A program made the translations under genes and the position numbers. Positions 25,217 to 33,698 of a stretch of DNA of 64,000 nt are shown here, in pieces. The notes beneath the pieces were generated by a model. The model was not told the DNA's origin, did no database searches, and saw only the letters and a program-made list of their open reading frames with translations. The number at the start of each line of letters is the position of its first letter. The first letter of the stretch is position 1. Source of the DNA: JAIEOG01 sp964519985 (GTDB lineage Bacteria > Bdellovibrionota > FAC87 > UBA2466); assembly GCA_964519985.1 (NCBI GenBank), contig CAZFMF010000001.1, forward strand, positions 1 through 64,000, in the 5' to 3' direction.

Positions 25217-27035
25217 GCGAACCGTCCATCACCTTTGCGCCGAGCCGATTGGATTTTTCGTCCCAATTGCACGCAATTAGGCGGAAATTGTCGCGAATTC
25301 GGTAACGTGCTTCGCGACAAAAAAGCTCCGCGCTTTCTTTGACGTAAGGTTCCTGGCCCGAGGCGGCGCGGCCAATGGTGGTGGTCATCGCGAAAAGATC
25401 CATCGCGATATCGACGATACGACCCAGTTGCATCTGTTTGCGTTCGAGCTTGGGGCCGTGCCAAAGCATGAGGTGAAACGTTGTGCGCGCCAAGCGATGG
25501 GTATTGCGACGGGCAAAGCGCATGTGCCGGCCCAAAATTCCTAAGTTCGCGTGGAACGGCCAGGGCGTGAACGACAGCCATTGGAGCGGGTACCACCAGG
25601 CGTAGAACAAGCCGGCGCGCACCAGGGCGGTCAGACGCTTGGCGATCGGTAGCCGTGGGTTTAAGACATCGCCGGCGACCTCGAGGTGTTTGTCGAGGGC
25701 TTCGCGGGCAATGAAAAGGCGCATGATCTCGTTCGTGCCTTCCACGATTTGGTTGATGCGCGAATCGCGCAAAATCCGCTCGACCGGAAACGGATTTTCG
25801 CCGCGCGCTTTGAGGGATGACGCGTTTTCGTAACCGCGGCCTCCGCGCAATTGCAAGCCCTCGTCGATAATGTGGTGACTGCGCAAGCTGCAGAAGAGCT
25901 TCGCCATCGCCGCTTCCAGACGGATGTCCTGTTCGCCGCGATCGACCCAGGTCCCCGCCAGCCAAGTCATGGATTCCATGGCGAGCAGGTTGGCCGACAT
26001 CGAAGCAAGCTTCTGCGCCCCCGGTTCGTGTTTTCCAATCGCCGCGCCCCACTGTTTGCGTTCGTTGGCCCAGGTGCGGCAGTTTTCAATGGTGGTGCGA
26101 GAAGAACCGATGCAGCAGGCCGGGATACTCAACCGACCGGCGTTCAAGGTGATGAGCGCGAGTTTTAATCCCTTGCCCAGGCCCCAAATGATGTTTTCCT
26201 TGGGCACCTTTACGTTTTCAAACTGCAACAAGCCGTTTTGCACGCCGTTCAAACCCATGAAGCGGCAGCGGTGGAGCACCTTGAAACCCGGCATTGTCTT
26301 TTCGACGATAAACGCGGTGATTTGCTTGCGCTCGCGGCCGTTCACCGTGATCGAAGGCGTCTGGGCCATAACCACCATGATGTCGGCGATAACGCCGTTG
26401 GTGCACCAAAGCTTGGTGCCATTGATCACGTAATGTTCCCCATCCGGAGTCGGCGTTGCGGTGGTGGACAGACGAGCCGGATCGGAGCCCACTTCGGGTT
26501 CAGTCAACGCAAACGCCGAGATCGCGCCCTTGGCGAATTGGGGCAGATATTTTTTCTTCTGGGCATCGGTGCCGAAGGTCAAAAGCGGTTGGGGTACGCC
26601 GATGCTCTGATGAGCGGAGAGCAGCGCGGTAGTGGAGCCGCAAATGCCATTCACGAGGGCAAGGGCGCGGTTGTAGTTGACCTGCGAGAGACCCAGTCCG
26701 CCGAACTCCTTGGGGATCTTCATGCCGAACGCGCCGAGTTGGGCGAGCCCCTTCATGACCGCATCCGGAATCTGGCCTTCACGATCAACCTTATCGCCAT
26801 CCAAATTGGCCTTTAAGAACGCCTCAAGCTTGGCCAGAAAAGCATCGCCTTCGCGGCGATCTTCGGCGTCCTGAAACGGGTAGGGCAGGATTGATTTCAG
26901 GCGCAGTCGCCCCAGAAAAATGTCACCGACGAAGCTCGGAAATTCCCAGTCCGCTTCTCGCGCCGCTTCTGCGACCTCCAGGGCTTCTACTTCTTCTTTG
27001 TTGCGGGTTTTTTCATCGATGAATGTTTGTGCCAT
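25188..27035 (-). CDS. acyl-CoA dehydrogenase (long-chain type)
   Basis: A 615-residue FAD enzyme that oxidises acyl-CoA to enoyl-CoA. It has the flavin and substrate signatures AFALTEPEVGSDPARLSTTA and LQLRGGRGYENASS, and the catalytic-base region RILRDSRINQIVEGTNEIMRLFIARE with Glu in VEGTNE. It has about 60 extra N-terminal residues and a C-terminal extension of about 130 residues after the core, like long- and very-long-chain members. No thiolase or other beta-oxidation gene is adjacent. A perfect palindromic repeat lies just upstream at 27075-27126. Confidence 0.92.
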   Translation of the reverse strand: MAQTFIDEKTRNKEEVEALEVAEAAREADWEFPSFVGDIFLGRLRLKSILPYPFQDAEDRREGDAFLAKLEAFLKANLDGDKVDREGQIPDAVMKGLAQLGAFGMKIPKEFGGLGLSQVNYNRALALVNGICGSTTALLSAHQSIGVPQPLLTFGTDAQKKKYLPQFAKGAISAFALTEPEVGSDPARLSTTATPTPDGEHYVINGTKLWCTNGVIADIMVVMAQTPSITVNGRERKQITAFIVEKTMPGFKVLHRCRFMGLNGVQNGLLQFENVKVPKENIIWGLGKGLKLALITLNAGRLSIPACCIGSSRTTIENCRTWANERKQWGAAIGKHEPGAQKLASMSANLLAMESMTWLAGTWVDRGEQDIRLEAAMAKLFCSLRSHHIIDEGLQLRGGRGYENASSLKARGENPFPVERILRDSRINQIVEGTNEIMRLFIAREALDKHLEVAGDVLNPRLPIAKRLTALVRAGLFYAWWYPLQWLSFTPWPFHANLGILGRHMRFARRNTHRLARTTFHLMLWHGPKLERKQMQLGRIVDIAMDLFAMTTTIGRAASGQEPYVKESAELFCREARYRIRDNFRLIACNWDEKSNRLGAKVMDGSLKWQEKTAS

Positions 27036-27074
27036 GGAATAAGGCTACCGGCCGACCGGGGTTCGCGCAACCAA

Positions 27075-27126
27075 AGGTACCCACTTCCTTTCGGGAGACT
27101 TGTCTCCCGAAAGGAAGTGGGTACCT
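27075..27126. repeat. perfect palindromic repeat, family A copy 1
   Basis: A perfect 25-base inverted repeat (27075-27099 and 27102-27126) around a two-base TT centre. Each arm runs from AGGTACCCACTTCC to TTTCGGGAGAC. The right arm overlaps the stop codon of the gene at 27125-27844. The core AAAGGT-N-CCCA...CTTT is shared with the elements at 57364-57409 and 61828-61934. It has no T-run, so it is more likely a dispersed palindromic (REP-like) element than a simple terminator, although its RNA would fold as a very stable hairpin. Confidence 0.75.
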
Positions 27127-27844
27127 ATTTCAGGCGCTCAATCCACTGTTGGGCAATTTGGATCGCGCGGGCATCGGTGGCGACATGATGTTGTTTGACG
27201 ATCGGTGAACGCCAAAACCGGATCCAGAGTGACGCGACTTGGCGTGCCGACCAGCCTCTTTCCACGCCGCGCAGACTGGCGTCGAGCACTTTGGAGATGG
27301 CGCGGATAAAACGGGCTTCGGCCGGACCGAGCGTGGCGGTGAGGAGGGTGCGCCGAAGCACTTCCTGAACCCATTCGACCGAAACCTCGGTCATCATCAA
27401 CGCAGCGGCATGCAGGATCAGGGAGTCGCGTTCCTTGCCCTTGGCGGAAAGTTTCAAATCGATCTGCGGCAACTGGAGTCCGAAAAGAATTCCGCCGACG
27501 AAGCCCACCCCACTCAGCGTCTCGAGCGCGGCTTTTTCCAAGGGTTCGCGGCGGTGGGGTCCATGGCGGAGTTGGTGCCAATGGCGTTTGAGTCCCTGCC
27601 ACCCGGCCTGGACCGAAAACACTGTGGAAGTTGCCTTGTCCATCGCCCAATCCCGGTTGAGACCGGCGAGTTTCTTTCTGACTTGCTCGAGGTTGTACCG
27701 GGGTGGCTGCCATTCGCGACCCGAGGCTTTGCGTTCCAAAATCCCTTGAAAAATCTCACCCCCCTGGACCTGGATAACGCGCAGCAATATCTGATCCCAG
27801 GGTTCGCTAACCTTGCGGTGTAAACTGGGCGACTTGTCTTTCAT
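27125..27844 (-). CDS. alpha-helical cytoplasmic protein of unknown function
   Basis: A 239-residue protein without signal peptide. It is Trp-, Arg- and Leu-rich and mainly helical, with a short Gly-rich stretch (LSGVGFVGGILFGLQLPQIDL) near the middle. A basic patch HRHWHQLRHGPHRRE-like region lies at about residues 84-100. No family recognised. Its stop codon lies in the palindromic repeat at 27075-27126. It is divergent from mscL, 56 bases apart. Confidence 0.55.
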   Translation of the reverse strand: MKDKSPSLHRKVSEPWDQILLRVIQVQGGEIFQGILERKASGREWQPPRYNLEQVRKKLAGLNRDWAMDKATSTVFSVQAGWQGLKRHWHQLRHGPHRREPLEKAALETLSGVGFVGGILFGLQLPQIDLKLSAKGKERDSLILHAAALMMTEVSVEWVQEVLRRTLLTATLGPAEARFIRAISKVLDASLRGVERGWSARQVASLWIRFWRSPIVKQHHVATDARAIQIAQQWIERLK

Positions 27845-27900
27845 TCTCTCCCCAATCCTTCCGACATCTGCTATCGCTGGTCAATCATTGGAGGAACCCC

Positions 27901-28200
27901 ATGTTCGCGGAGTTTGTTGGGTTTTTGAAGAAATATGGCGCGATTGGACTGGCGATCGCCGTCATTATCGGCGGCAAGTTGAATGAGTTCGTGACAAGCT
28001 TGGTTCAAGATCTCCTGATGCCGGTTGTCTTTCAGCCGGCCTTGAAGGCCGCCAACGTGGCTAGCATCCGGGAATTGAATTACCACGGGATTTTTTACGG
28101 CAAGGTCGTGGGTTCCGCCATCGACTTTCTTATTGTCGCCTTCGTAGTCTTCCTAATCGCAAAATTCATTTTGCGCGAACAAACGGTGGAAAAGAAATAA
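27901..28200 (+). CDS. mscL: MscL-family mechanosensitive channel, short form
   Basis: A 99-residue protein with two membrane helices: TM1 YGAIGLAIAVIIGGKLNEFVTSLVQDLLMPVV (matching the MscL pore helix and its '...VIG..F...V.SLV.D...P' pattern) and TM2 YGKVVGSAIDFLIVAFVVFLIAKFIL. It relieves turgor on osmotic downshock. At 99 residues it is shorter than the usual 120-150. The periplasmic loop is reduced and the C-terminal cytoplasmic helix bundle is almost absent, which need not stop gating. GGAGG lies before the ATG. hemH starts on the base after its stop codon, so the two are surely co-transcribed. Confidence 0.8.
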   Translation: MFAEFVGFLKKYGAIGLAIAVIIGGKLNEFVTSLVQDLLMPVVFQPALKAANVASIRELNYHGIFYGKVVGSAIDFLIVAFVVFLIAKFILREQTVEKK

Positions 28201-29268
28201 ATGGCGCGGGCCTCAAGCCGAGTCGGTCTGCTCTTAATCAACTTAGGGACTCCCGCTACGCCGGAACCCGCGGACGTGGAGCGCTACCTGCGCGAGTTCC
28301 TGATGGATCCCTACGTCATCGATATTCCGTGGCCATTGCGTTGGCTCTTAGTGAATGGCCTTTTGCTGCGGCGTAAGCACGCCTCCGCCGCGCTTTACCG
28401 CAAGATTTGGACGGCGGCGGGATCGCCATTGCTAGTCCATACGCGCAATCTCGCCGACAAGGTACAAGCCGAACTGGGTGACGGTTTCGTGGTGCGCCCC
28501 GCGATGCGGTACGGGCAACCGTCCATTGCGGCGGCGCTGACCGAACTGCGGGCGGGCGGGGTGGATAGTCTCATTGCGTTCCCGCTTTACCCGCAATACT
28601 CGCTGGCCGCGACGGAGTCCTCGAAGGTGGAACTCGCGCGCCAGATCGCCCGCCTGATGCCGGGAATTCCCATGCAGTTCATTGGGCCTTTTTACAACGA
28701 CCCAAGGTATCTCGACTCCGTGGCCGAGATCAGCCGTCCCTATCTCTCGCCGGCGGATCACGCCGTATTTAGCTTTCATGGCTTGCCCGAGCGGCAAGTG
28801 CGAAAGACCGCAACGGCGGGCCACTGCCGCATGACGGAATGCTGCGAAAAAATTTCGGACGCCAATCGAGATTGCTATCGGGCGCAGTCGTTTTCGACCG
28901 CCCGCGAAGTCGCTCGGCGACTGGGTCTGAAAGGCGAAAACTGGCAAATCGGGTTTCAATCGCGTCTTGGGCGCACGCCCTGGATCCAACCGTTTACCGA
29001 CGTGCTTTACGAAACATTGCCGGCAAAGGGCATCAAACGTCTGGCGGTGCTCACCCCGTCGTTTGTTGCGGATTGCTTAGAGACACTGGAAGAAGTGCAA
29101 ATCCGTGGCCTCGAGCAGTTTCGTCGCGCCGGCGGGGAGTCACTCACTCTGGTGCCGTCGTTGAACGACCATCCGGTTTGGGTGAAAGCCGTGGCGGAAA
29201 TCGCATTGGAAGGATTGCTTGGCCCTTCGGCCTCGCAAAGACCCGTCGACTACCAGCCGAGTACGTAA
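28201..29268 (+). CDS. hemH: ferrochelatase
   Basis: A 355-residue enzyme inserting Fe2+ into protoporphyrin IX, the last step of protohaem synthesis. Family motifs: GLLLINLGTPATPEPADVERYLREFL at the N-terminus, FPLYPQYSLAATES, the catalytic His in VFSFHGLPERQV and the Glu in FVADCLETLEE. The insert after the His motif, with cysteines in HCRMTECCEKISDANRDCYRA, resembles ferrochelatases with an internal Cys-rich segment; one Cys often found later (RAQC) is Ser here, so a cluster is uncertain. It starts directly after mscL. No other haem gene is in the window. The 3' end overlaps the convergent gene by 19 bases. Confidence 0.95.
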   Translation: MARASSRVGLLLINLGTPATPEPADVERYLREFLMDPYVIDIPWPLRWLLVNGLLLRRKHASAALYRKIWTAAGSPLLVHTRNLADKVQAELGDGFVVRPAMRYGQPSIAAALTELRAGGVDSLIAFPLYPQYSLAATESSKVELARQIARLMPGIPMQFIGPFYNDPRYLDSVAEISRPYLSPADHAVFSFHGLPERQVRKTATAGHCRMTECCEKISDANRDCYRAQSFSTAREVARRLGLKGENWQIGFQSRLGRTPWIQPFTDVLYETLPAKGIKRLAVLTPSFVADCLETLEEVQIRGLEQFRRAGGESLTLVPSLNDHPVWVKAVAEIALEGLLGPSASQRPVDYQPST

Positions 29269-30224
29269 GAGAAGATCAGCGGGGCGACGATGGTCGCATC
29301 CGACTCCACGACGAACTTCGGCGTCTCCGGACTCAATTTGCCCCAAGTAATTTTTTCGTTGGGGACCGCGCCCGAATACGACCCGTAGCTGGTGGTCGAA
29401 TCACTGATTTGGCAGAAGTAGGACCAAACCGGCACGTCTTTCAATAAGTCTTGGTTCAGCATCGGGACGACGCAGATCGGAAAGTCGCCCGCAATGCCGC
29501 CGGCGATTTGGAAGAAGCCGATTCCCGCCCCCGTACGAGAATTCCCCTCGTACCACTTGGCGAGTTCGATAAGATAGTGGAAGCCCGCCTTCATGCAATT
29601 CGGAGACACTTTTTCTTCGATAACCCGGGCGGTGAAGATATTGCCCATCGTCGAGTCTTCCCAGCCGGGGACGAAAAGCGGGAGATTTTTTTCCGCCGCC
29701 GCCATCAACCAGCTGTTTTGCTTGGGAATCTGGAACATGGAATCCAGCTTTCCGCTCAGCAAAATGTCGTACATATACTCGTGCGGCAACCGAGCCTGCT
29801 TGGCGTCGGAGGCCTTTTTCCAGCCATCGAGCACAATGCGTTCGATCCGGCGAATGGCTTCTTCCTCGGGGATGCAGGTATCCGTGACCCGATTGAGGTG
29901 GCGATCCAAAAGTTTCTGTTCGTCCGCGGGCGTTAGGTCCCGGTAATTGGGAATCCGTTCGTAGTAATCGTGGGCCACCAGATTGTAGACGTCCTCTTCG
30001 AGGTTGGCGCCCGTACAGCTAATCCCATGCACCTTGCCCTGGCGGATCATTTCCGCCAGCGAAATCCCCAACTCCCCCGTGCTCATCGCACCGGCCAACG
30101 TGAGGAACATCTTTCCCCCGTTGTCGATGTGCTTCTTGTAGCCTTTGGCGGCATCGGTCAGCGCGCCGGCATTGAAATGCCGATAGTGCTTCTCGATAAA
30201 CTGGCTAATTGGCGCTTTTTCCAT
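29250..30224 (-). CDS. deoxyhypusine synthase-like protein
   Basis: A 324-residue protein of the deoxyhypusine synthase family. It has the NAD-binding segment MFLTLAGAMSTGELGISLAEM, SCTGANLEEDVYNLVAHDYY, and the active-site lysine region NEKITWGKLSP, equivalent to the NEAVSWGK segment that forms the enzyme-imine with the butylamine group of spermidine. Bacteria generally lack eIF5A, the eukaryotic protein partner. Known bacterial homologues act as homospermidine-synthase-like enzymes or are uncharacterised, so the likely chemistry is NAD-dependent transfer of an aminobutyl group to an amine or unknown acceptor. It is divergent from the CNNM gene. Confidence 0.85.
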   Translation of the reverse strand: MEKAPISQFIEKHYRHFNAGALTDAAKGYKKHIDNGGKMFLTLAGAMSTGELGISLAEMIRQGKVHGISCTGANLEEDVYNLVAHDYYERIPNYRDLTPADEQKLLDRHLNRVTDTCIPEEEAIRRIERIVLDGWKKASDAKQARLPHEYMYDILLSGKLDSMFQIPKQNSWLMAAAEKNLPLFVPGWEDSTMGNIFTARVIEEKVSPNCMKAGFHYLIELAKWYEGNSRTGAGIGFFQIAGGIAGDFPICVVPMLNQDLLKDVPVWSYFCQISDSTTSYGSYSGAVPNEKITWGKLSPETPKFVVESDATIVAPLIFSYVLGW

Positions 30225-30290
30225 GGGTTTTCCCTTTCGAAGGTCCGAAAGTAGTCACAACCGCCCGAGAAATCAATGCCCACGCGAGAC

Positions 30291-30319
30291 TTGGTGTTTG
30301 GGTGGGCCTTTGATAGGCT
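30291..30319 (+). promoter_or_regulatory. promoter of the CNNM/CBS-queG-MFS operon
   Basis: TTGGTG (30291-30296), 17 bases, TAGGCT (30314-30319). The -10 ends 14 bases before the ATG at 30334, leaving a leader of about seven bases and no Shine-Dalgarno. Confidence 0.35.
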
Positions 30320-30333
30320 GTCGCCCTTCGTAT

Positions 30334-31395
30334 ATGGAAATCTCTCCCGAGTTAGTCGTTCCCTTATTGTCGCTGCTAGGCGCGTTTGCCCTCATCGGGC
30401 TAAACGGTTTCTTCGTCGCCGCGGAGTTCGCCATCGTGAAAGTGCGCCGAACCCGTTTGGAGGAGCTGGCCGGACAGGGACTCGCGGCCGCCCGTATCTC
30501 GATCTTGTGCGTGGATGAGCTGGATGAATACCTTTCCGCCACCCAGCTGGGCATCACGTTGGCCAGCTTGGGCTTGGGTTGGATCGGGGAAGAGGCATTC
30601 GCCGAACTACTGGTGATTGGGTTTCCGAAGGTATTTCCCCAGGTGGGGGCGACCCACCATGTAGCCGCGATCGGCATTTCCTTCTTCCTCGTGACAATGT
30701 TGCACGTCGTCTTGGGCGAGTTGGTGCCAAAGAGCATGGCCATTCAGAATGCGGAACGCATCACCCTCATCGTCTCCCGGCCACTACGTCTATTCTTCTT
30801 CGCGTCCAAGCCGCTCATTCGTAGTTTTACCTTCATGGCGAATTTCATCCTGCACCGAATCGGCTACCACGGCCTGGAAGAGCCGCCGTTGACCGAAACG
30901 GAATTGAAGCTCGTGATGAAAGAGTCGAAAGAAGAGGGCGTGATCAGCGACAGTGAAGCGCAGATCATCAGCCGTGCTTTCGAATTCGCCGATAAACGGG
31001 CGCTCGACATCATGGTGTCGCGGGAAAACGTGAAGTACATCGCGTTGAACCGGCCGCTGGAGAAAAACCTCGAGGAAGTGCGCAACAAGATGCACACGCG
31101 GTTTCCGGTTTGCGAAACCGATTTGGATTCCGTAGTCGGGATTGTCCATATGAAGGATATCTGGCCGAATCTCCTCACTCGCTTTTCGAACGAAGTCTTT
31201 CAAAAGAACTGCCGTCCTCCCATCTTTGTGGATTCCAGCTTGCGTCAGGATCAGTTGATGAAACTCTTCCAGAGCTGCCGTGCGCACATGGCCATCGTGC
31301 GAAATCCCTCGACGGGTAAGAACGAAGGCATCGTGACCATGGAAGACGTCCTGGAGAGTCTCGTTGGAGACATCCGCGATGAGCACGGAAATTAA
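30334..31395 (+). CDS. CNNM/CorC-type membrane protein with CBS pair
   Basis: A 353-residue protein. Residues 1 to about 190 are a CNNM (DUF21) membrane domain: LIGLNGFFVAAEFAIVKVRRTRLEEL and LATLGLGWIGEEAF-like segments, then HVVLGELVPKSMAIQNAE. Residues about 200-353 are two CBS domains, ending GIVTMEDVLESLVGDIRDEHGN. These proteins are linked to Mg2+/Co2+ efflux. The CorC/HlyC domain that usually follows is absent; the gene stops where that domain would begin. The ATG at 30334 is chosen because it opens the first membrane helix. The 3' end overlaps queG by 17 bases. Confidence 0.88.
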   Translation: MEISPELVVPLLSLLGAFALIGLNGFFVAAEFAIVKVRRTRLEELAGQGLAAARISILCVDELDEYLSATQLGITLASLGLGWIGEEAFAELLVIGFPKVFPQVGATHHVAAIGISFFLVTMLHVVLGELVPKSMAIQNAERITLIVSRPLRLFFFASKPLIRSFTFMANFILHRIGYHGLEEPPLTETELKLVMKESKEEGVISDSEAQIISRAFEFADKRALDIMVSRENVKYIALNRPLEKNLEEVRNKMHTRFPVCETDLDSVVGIVHMKDIWPNLLTRFSNEVFQKNCRPPIFVDSSLRQDQLMKLFQSCRAHMAIVRNPSTGKNEGIVTMEDVLESLVGDIRDEHGN

Positions 31396-32395
31396 CGCCG
31401 CCGCCGAGCGCGAAGGCCTGCTCTTTCTCGGCGCCGTCGGACTCGAATACCCCGAAGATTACCGTCGCTTCCAAGCGTGGATTGCAGAAAACCGACACGC
31501 GGATTTGAGATTTTTGGAAAACCATCGCGCGCTGCGCGCGCAACCCCGCGGACTCTTGCCGGGCGCGCGATCGGCGGTGATTTTGGCGCTGCCGTATCAC
31601 GATACGACGCCGCCGTCGGGCCCGCAGGTAGCCCGTTATGCGCGCTACGCCGACTATCACCGGGTTTTAAAGGAGAAAGCGGAAAGGGTGGCCGCCGCGG
31701 CGCTGCCCACGCACACGACGCGCGTTACGGTAGATAGCGCTCCGATTTTGGAGCGGGCGTTGGCGGCGAAAACGCGCCGGGGATTTATCGGGAAAAACAC
31801 GCTCTATATCCATCCCGATCACGGAAGCTTTTTACTTCTGGGCGAGATACTCACCGACGCGGACCTCGCCCACGACGTTCCCCCTTCGATTGATTCGGCG
31901 CGCAAGACTCGCGACGGAGGTTGTGGTCCCTGCAAACTCTGTCAGACCGCTTGCCCGACCGGCGCACTGGATCGGGACTACAATCTGGATGCGGCGAAGT
32001 GTCTGGCCTATTGGACAATTGAGAATCGAGGCACAATTCCGGAGCGCTTTTGGCCTTGGCTCGCCGAGTATTATTTCGGCTGCGATCTTTGCCAGCTGGC
32101 CTGTCCCTATAATCTCAAAGCGAAGGGCCCCCCGGATGACTGGAAGGCGCGCACGTACCCCGATCTCGATACCGTGGCGGGCATGAACCAGGCCGAATAC
32201 GAAAAGCATTTTGGTGGTACGCCCCTGACCCGTGCGAAGCGCGCGGGGTTGCGGCGCAATGCTCTGATTGCGATGGCCGTCACCCGTCACCCCGGTCTGC
32301 AGAACGCGATCGAAAAAGTGAAATCGGACGGCGATCCGGTGCTCGAAGCCACGGTTTCCCAAATCCGCGGCTACTTGCTAGACTCGCGCGCGTGA
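31379..32395 (+). CDS. queG: epoxyqueuosine reductase QueG
   Basis: A 338-residue iron-sulfur and cobalamin enzyme that reduces epoxyqueuosine to queuosine in tRNA. Two [4Fe-4S] sites are visible: GGCGPCKLCQTACPTGALD and FGCDLCQLACPYN, plus AKCLAYWTIE between them. VDSAPILERALAAKTRRGFIGKNT carries the catalytic Asp and the cobalamin-binding stretch. It is shorter than E. coli QueG (379), keeping only a short HEAT-like tail. The start is inside the end of the CNNM gene and its stop overlaps the MFS start by GTGA. No other queuosine gene is nearby. Confidence 0.95.
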   Translation: MSTEINAAAEREGLLFLGAVGLEYPEDYRRFQAWIAENRHADLRFLENHRALRAQPRGLLPGARSAVILALPYHDTTPPSGPQVARYARYADYHRVLKEKAERVAAAALPTHTTRVTVDSAPILERALAAKTRRGFIGKNTLYIHPDHGSFLLLGEILTDADLAHDVPPSIDSARKTRDGGCGPCKLCQTACPTGALDRDYNLDAAKCLAYWTIENRGTIPERFWPWLAEYYFGCDLCQLACPYNLKAKGPPDDWKARTYPDLDTVAGMNQAEYEKHFGGTPLTRAKRAGLRRNALIAMAVTRHPGLQNAIEKVKSDGDPVLEATVSQIRGYLLDSRA

Positions 32396-33597
32396 ATCAA
32401 GAAAAGCGAACGCTTCTAGTCGTCTTTGTCACCGTGCTGATGGATCTTATCGGGTTCGGTATCATCATCCCGATCTCCCCGTTCTACGCGGAATCGCTGG
32501 GCGCGACGCCGGCGATGATTACTTTACTGGGCGCCGGCTATTCGCTGATGCAATTTGTCTTTGCCCCGCTCTGGGGACGGTTGTCCGATCGTTACGGGCG
32601 CCGACCGATTATTTTGTCCAGTATTGCGTTCGCCACCGTCGGTTACCTTTGCTTTGCCTTTTCCGAAAGTTTTACCGCACTCTTTTTGGCCCGCTTGCTA
32701 TCGGGATTCGGCACCGCGAATCTTGGAGCCGCCCAAGCGATCGTTGCCGATAGCACGCCGCCGGAACGCCGGGCACGGGGGATGGGAATTTTGGGCGCGG
32801 CCTTAGGTCTGGGCTTCATTCTAGGACCCGCATTGGGTGGCATTCTGGGTCAGTGGGGATTGCGGGTTCCGATCTTCGTGGCCGCCGGTTTTAGCGCCGT
32901 GAATTTTGGGTTGGCGTTTGTGCTTCTGCCCGAAACGAGGCAGTTGGGCAAACCCACTGTTCCCGTGCATCCCTTTCGCCGCCTGCTCAATCTCTTTCAG
33001 TCCGGCGATGTTCGTCCAATGCTCTTTACCTTTTTGCTCTACTCGGCGGCTTTTTCCATGATGGAGCAGGTTTTGAGTCTGTTCGTGCAAGCGGCTTGGG
33101 TGGGTGTCTCGCCCGATCACCCGAATGCTTCGGCCGGTCGCGCGTCGGTGTTGACCGCCTGGGCGATGATTGCGGTGGGGTTAACGATTGCCGCCATTCA
33201 AGGCGGGGCGTTGGGAAAATTGGTCGCGCGTTTTGGGGAGAAGGCGCTTCTCGTTTGGGGCTTGGTGATTGTCGGCGTCACGACGGCCTTGATTCCCGCA
33301 ACGCCGGCATTGGGTGGCTACGCCGTTTTTATCGTCGTGATGGTCGTTCTGGCCTTTGGCAGCGGCATCTCGACGCCGAGTCTTTCCAGTCTCTTATCGC
33401 GGGCGACCACTTCGGGCGAGCAAGGCCACACGATGGGGGTCGGCCAATCGCTTTCCGCACTGGGCCGCGCCATCGGACCCGCACTAGCGGGTGTGCTCTT
33501 CGAAGGAAATATCGGCTATCCGTTTTGGGTCAGCGGTGGCGCGATTCTTTTCGTATCGGTGTTAGCGAGCCGCATTCGGCCTGTTGATAAGGCTTGA
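32392..33597 (+). CDS. MFS transporter (TetA-like drug efflux)
   Basis: A 401-residue protein with 12 predicted helices, starting at GTG that overlaps the queG stop. The first helix holds LMDLIGFGIIIPISPFYAE, and the loop between helices 2 and 3 has the MFS motif GRLSDRYGRRP; motif C-like GAALGLGFILGPALGG lies in helix 5. The pattern matches the 12-TM TetA/multidrug antiporter group. Substrate unknown; the tight linkage to queG looks like packing rather than function. A GC-rich palindrome follows. Confidence 0.88.
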   Translation: MNQEKRTLLVVFVTVLMDLIGFGIIIPISPFYAESLGATPAMITLLGAGYSLMQFVFAPLWGRLSDRYGRRPIILSSIAFATVGYLCFAFSESFTALFLARLLSGFGTANLGAAQAIVADSTPPERRARGMGILGAALGLGFILGPALGGILGQWGLRVPIFVAAGFSAVNFGLAFVLLPETRQLGKPTVPVHPFRRLLNLFQSGDVRPMLFTFLLYSAAFSMMEQVLSLFVQAAWVGVSPDHPNASAGRASVLTAWAMIAVGLTIAAIQGGALGKLVARFGEKALLVWGLVIVGVTTALIPATPALGGYAVFIVVMVVLAFGSGISTPSLSSLLSRATTSGEQGHTMGVGQSLSALGRAIGPALAGVLFEGNIGYPFWVSGGAILFVSVLASRIRPVDKA

Positions 33598-33614
33598 TTC
33601 AGGTTAATGCCTAC

Positions 33615-33692
33615 CGCCGCCCCGCGCGCCCGGCCGAAGTCTGGCCGGGCGCGCGGGGCGGCGAGAGTGCTTCAAGCTTCATTCGCAATGAC
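33615..33692. repeat. palindromic extragenic repeat, family B copy 2
   Basis: Read on the minus strand it begins GTCATTGCGAATGAAGCTTG, continues AAGCACTCTCGC, and runs into a 21-base perfect stem (33643-33663 with 33615-33635, rich in GCGCGC and GGGGCGG) around a seven-base loop. The flank matches copy 1 at 16392 (GTCATCGCGAAGGCGAAGCCTGAAGCGACCTCGC), but the stem sequence is unrelated while still perfectly paired. It lies between the converging MFS and lipoprotein genes. Confidence 0.65.
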
Positions 33693-33698
33693 GGGACA

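Noticed and set aside
27075..27126. Perfect palindrome as an intrinsic terminator of the gene at 27125
   Set aside because: No T-run on either side, and related elements occur at two other places, so a dispersed repeat is more likely.
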